Assembly (NCBI GenBank): GCA_963082975.1
Contig: OY720344.1
Location: 29,299,172 to 29,363,171, forward strand
Reading direction: 5' to 3'
DNA length: 64,000 nt
From: Labia minor
Taxonomy: Eukaryota; Arthropoda; Insecta; Dermaptera; Spongiphoridae
Shown here in pieces: positions 61,118-64,000 of the stretch. Each line of letters starts with the position of its first letter. The stretch's first letter is position 1. The notes beneath the pieces were generated by a model. That model searched no databases. It was not told the DNA's origin and worked only from the letters and a program-made list of their open reading frames with translations. The position numbers were made by a program, and so were the translations under genes.

Positions 61118-61577
61118 CTACATGGGCTGAAAAGTCCCGGGATTTTTCAATAGGTGACGCTACTAGAAAATGAACATGACTCATTTCGAGAGGCTCATCT
61201 GTCGATAGTTTATGTATGAAGTATCATGACATTTCGTCCATTCATTTACAAGCTACAGTTGTTTGAGTGACGCTACTTTCGCCTTCATAAGAAAAATGGA
61301 AACAGGTATATTGCGTCTTGATTAAACATTGTTCTCGAAGGGATGTGGGATAACATTCCTGCAACAATTGCAATGATCGTTTACAAGGTTTTCCCATTAA
61401 AAAACAATATTTAATCAAGAAGCGATATTCCTGTTTTTCCATTTTTCTTACGAATGGACGAAATGTCATGATACTTCATACATAAACTAGCGACAGATGA
61501 GCCTCTCGAAATGAGTCATGTTCATTTTCTAGTGGCGTCACCTATTGATAAATCCCGGAACTTTTCAGCCCATGTAG
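61118..61577 (-). mobile_element. Mariner-derived element with ~127-base inverted ends
   Basis: TA duplications flank CTACATGGGCTGAAAAGTCC and its inverse. The inverted repeat continues for about 127 bases on each side with few mismatches, far longer than the ~25-30 bases usual in mariners. The minus-strand frame at 61242-61469 carries the N-terminal HTH start MEKQEYRFLIKYCFLMGKPC at 61442, then loses similarity. Only 460 bp remain; it is non-autonomous. Confidence 0.88.
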
Positions 61578-61589
61578 TATATTGATAAA

Positions 61590-61690
61590 TTTCATAAATT
61601 ATGTTAGCATCGAATTATACATTCCAATTTAGAATTTTAGAAAATAAATAATTTCATAAATTATGTTAGCATCGAATTATACATTCCAAT
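61590..61690. repeat. 62-bp tandem direct repeat
   Basis: TTTCATAAATTATGTTAGCA and the following ATCGAATTATACATTCCAAT occur at 61590 and again at 61652, with ~22 bases of other sequence between the copies. Confidence 0.9.
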
Positions 61691-61699
61691 AAAGAATGA

Positions 61700-62395
61700 T
61701 TGGAAATTATTTTTTGAAAGTTTTTTGCAAATTAATGATATATAATATTTCCTGGTGATATTATTAGGAAAAATATTGTATATTAATATTTAAAAGTTGA
61801 CTATGTATTTATTTATTTTTTTATTTTATTTTAATTAACATAGCTTCTAAATAACAATGATTTTTGTGATCTATTAATTGAAAAATGTTTTTTTTTTAAT
61901 TTTCTCAACTAAAAAGACGCAGAACTACTATAAACTACATATTTATTCATTCTAAGGTATAATGTATATTGGAATATATAGGAATATATGGTTTATACTG
62001 CATATCAAGTATTATTAGACTCATAGAAGCGTGAGAGAGCAAGGGTCATAAGAAACACTTAGAAAAATGCCTAAGGGCAAATATAATATTTACAGGAATG
62101 AACTAAATGGAAATTGCATTTGTATTTACAAGGGATGTGCCTGCGTTAGTAACATCTCGGGTTATAGTTTCTTCATATTACCAATAATAGATAATAGGAT
62201 ATTTTAGATAATCTAAAAGAGAAAATGAAGTTGTTATAGAAAGAAATAGAAAGATTATCTCTTTCGAACAATCTATTGATAATTGCGTTAATACATAATA
62301 ATCATTGTAAATAGCTATGCTTTTATTCATTATATTGTGTTTTTTGAAACATATCTAAAAAAATGAATGGCTAGTAAATATCCAAGGGAAGAAAT
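61700..62395. other. AT-rich stretch
   Basis: No gene or element recognised. Confidence 0.4.
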
Positions 62396-62403
62396 GCTCT
62401 AAA

Positions 62404-64000
62404 CCATAGGTTCTTAAACTTATGTACTCCACGGACCCCCACTTGAAAAAATTTTTTTTGACGGACCCCCATCACAACTTTAGGTACTTTACGTCATTTT
62501 ATTAATTAATTTCTGGCTTACGATCTCATAAGGACAAGGATATATGATGAATATTTCTAACAGTGATTGGTGAATAACGATTTTTTTGCATATTGTAGAA
62601 CACATTTTATTAGAAATTATAATATTGAAGAAAGAAAATACAAACATTGTCATAGCAACAAATCTCACAAATTATAATGGGTACTTACATTAAATTCATA
62701 TAAATATTTTATAATTTTTTTCAGAAAATATTAAATAAGAAATATTTTAAAAAATAACTGCATCTATCTCATTAAATATAACTTACATATTTAATGAGAT
62801 GTATGCAGTTGTTTTCTTGAAACAAGAATCTCAATATCTGGCTTAATATTGGAAACTTTTAATCTAAGATCCGGCTCTACATTTAATTTGTTTCTATATT
62901 TAGACTTAATATAAAATAGTACCGAAAAAGCTTGTTCGCATAAATATGTTGTGCAGAATGGAATCAAGTGTTGAAGTGCTTTATTTGCAAGCGCAGGATA
63001 ATCTGACCTGAGAAGTAACCAAAAGTTGCTCAATTCAGTTTTGTTAAATTTTAGTTTATAAGTTGTATCACATGATAATTCCACGAGAATATCTTGTTCA
63101 GGTGCAGATAAATGTTTAGCATTTGTAATTTCCATATTAAATGGATCTCTGATCCAGTTATTGCAAGGATCAGGAGTAGAAAAATACTTCCTGAAGTTGC
63201 TTTTCAAAGTAATTAAATGTTCAACAAATAATTGACGCGTTTGATTAAGCAATTTTTCACTGGAGCTTTCTATGAAATCATTGAGAGTTGGAAAAGACTC
63301 ATATACACCGTTCTGGATGCGTTTCGACCACAAGTCGATTTTTTTAATCATTGCTTCTATTTTATCTTCAACTTTAAATATATTTACAACAGTACCTTGC
63401 AGGCTCAAATTAAGTTCGTTCAATTTTGTAAAAATATCAGTCAAGTAAGCCACCTTAGCTAACCAGATAAAATCATTGAAACATTCGGTCAGTTCAAAAT
63501 GCGCATCTATTAAAAACAATCGTATTTCATCTCGAAGCTCAAAAAGGCGAATGAGTACTTTCCCGCGGGACAACCAACGTACATCTGTATGTAATAATAA
63601 ATGTGTATGTTGACTACCCATTTCCTCACACAAAATTTTAAAAACTCTGGAATTAAGTGGACGAGCCTTAATGAAATTGACAATTTTAACTACTTCGTCT
63701 AATGTTCTTTTCAAATCTGGTGACATATTTTTGGCTGCTAATGATTCTCTGTGAATGCAGCAATGATTCCAAACAACCTGAGGCGCAACATTTTTAATAA
63801 GAGCAATCAATCCAGTTCTTGTACCTGACATTGCACGAGCACCATCAGTGCAAATTCCAACACATTTTGGCCACTCTATTTCATTTTCGGTTATAAAATT
63901 ATTCAAACTGTTAAATATGTCATTAGCTGTCGTTCGTGAAGGTAGTGAATCACAAAACAATACATCTTCTTGTATTTGATTTTCAAACTCATATCTAATG
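62404..64000 (-). mobile_element. hAT element with ZBED5-like transposase (partial, runs off the right edge)
   Basis: One end is present at 62404 (CATAGGTTCTTAAAC), preceded by CTCTAAAC at 62396-62403 as a probable 8-bp target site. The next ~200 bases match the end of the small element at 36417-36858. The transposase gene lies inside on the minus strand. The other end is beyond base 64000. Confidence 0.82.
62791..63999 (-). CDS. hAT transposase, ZBED5/SCAND3-like (5' partial)
   Basis: The frame is open from the right edge to a stop at 62791, 402 codons in view, starting IRYEFENQIQEDVLFCDSLP. Recognisable motifs in order are the catalytic aspartate in GICTDGARAMSG, the CIHRESLAAK segment with conserved C and H, the HTDVRWLSRGKVLIRLFELR block, and a C-terminal dimerisation region (CTTYLCEQAFSVLFYIKSKY, RNKLNVEPDLRLKVSNIKP). 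These are the hallmarks of hAT transposases that are often annotated as zinc finger BED domain-containing protein 5 or SCAN domain-containing protein 3. The N-terminal BED finger would lie past base 64000. No stop or frameshift breaks the visible part, so it may be intact. The hAT end at 62404 argues for a mobile element rather than a domesticated host gene. Confidence 0.9.
   Translation of the reverse strand: MRYEFENQIQEDVLFCDSLPSRTTANDIFNSLNNFITENEIEWPKCVGICTDGARAMSGTRTGLIALIKNVAPQVVWNHCCIHRESLAAKNMSPDLKRTLDEVVKIVNFIKARPLNSRVFKILCEEMGSQHTHLLLHTDVRWLSRGKVLIRLFELRDEIRLFLIDAHFELTECFNDFIWLAKVAYLTDIFTKLNELNLSLQGTVVNIFKVEDKIEAMIKKIDLWSKRIQNGVYESFPTLNDFIESSSEKLLNQTRQLFVEHLITLKSNFRKYFSTPDPCNNWIRDPFNMEITNAKHLSAPEQDILVELSCDTTYKLKFNKTELSNFWLLLRSDYPALANKALQHLIPFCTTYLCEQAFSVLFYIKSKYRNKLNVEPDLRLKVSNIKPDIEILVSRKQLHTSH

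Overview
This is a very A+T-rich eukaryotic window, almost certainly from an arthropod nuclear genome. It has introns with GT/AG borders, TATA promoters 30-75 bp ahead of short leaders, first coding exons of 1-4 codons that interrupt signal peptides, and a load of mariner, hAT, piggyBac, Helitron-like, SINE and LINE remnants. I see no bacterial, organellar or viral gene, no rRNA, no intact tRNA and no CRISPR array. The species cannot be fixed from what is here.

Host genes are sparse. Gene A (minus strand, promoter near 3620) starts with a 4-codon exon and runs off the left edge inside its signal peptide. Gene B (plus strand, TATA at 9922) joins a 4-codon exon to a terminal exon at 22659-23069 and encodes a secreted protein of about 140 residues rich in proline and aromatic residues. 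Gene C (minus strand, 29660-29998) splits its signal peptide after the first methionine and encodes a secreted protein of 86 residues. All three share the layout of arthropod cuticle or secreted-structural genes. A GC-rich promoter/leader exon lies near 24935-25025, with weakly supported small exons further right. At 55320-55799 is the first coding exon of a class A (rhodopsin-like) G-protein-coupled receptor; its 3' end and splice donor are tandemly duplicated 231 bp downstream, and the rest of the gene is not recognised before the right edge.

Most remaining structure is mobile DNA. A ~620-bp repeat (family A, imperfect ACCGACCGACG ends, paired TGACGTCA palindromes) occurs at 721, 8011, 10084 and 59246, with deleted or diverged copies at 47609 and 19428. 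Seven or more mariner-type elements lie at 4552, 6128, 14259, 18190, 21701, 30310, 31479, 36891 and 61118, nearly all internally deleted or frameshifted. hAT elements with 8-bp target duplications lie at 20394, 26690, 33361, 36417, 40739 and 57707. At the right edge a hAT with a long open transposase of the ZBED5/SCAND3-like type (62404 onward) shares its terminal sequence with the small hAT at 36417. The block 14259-18188 reads as an outer transposon split by a Helitron-like element carrying an endonuclease-domain fragment, which itself holds further repeats. A related composite repeat occupies 47945-49560. A piggyBac-type palindromic element (43417-43660) and a GC-rich double triloop hairpin (38935-38995) stand out from the AT background.

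Stretches not listed as genes or repeats are AT-rich intergenic or intronic DNA with simple-sequence tracts, in which I recognise nothing.
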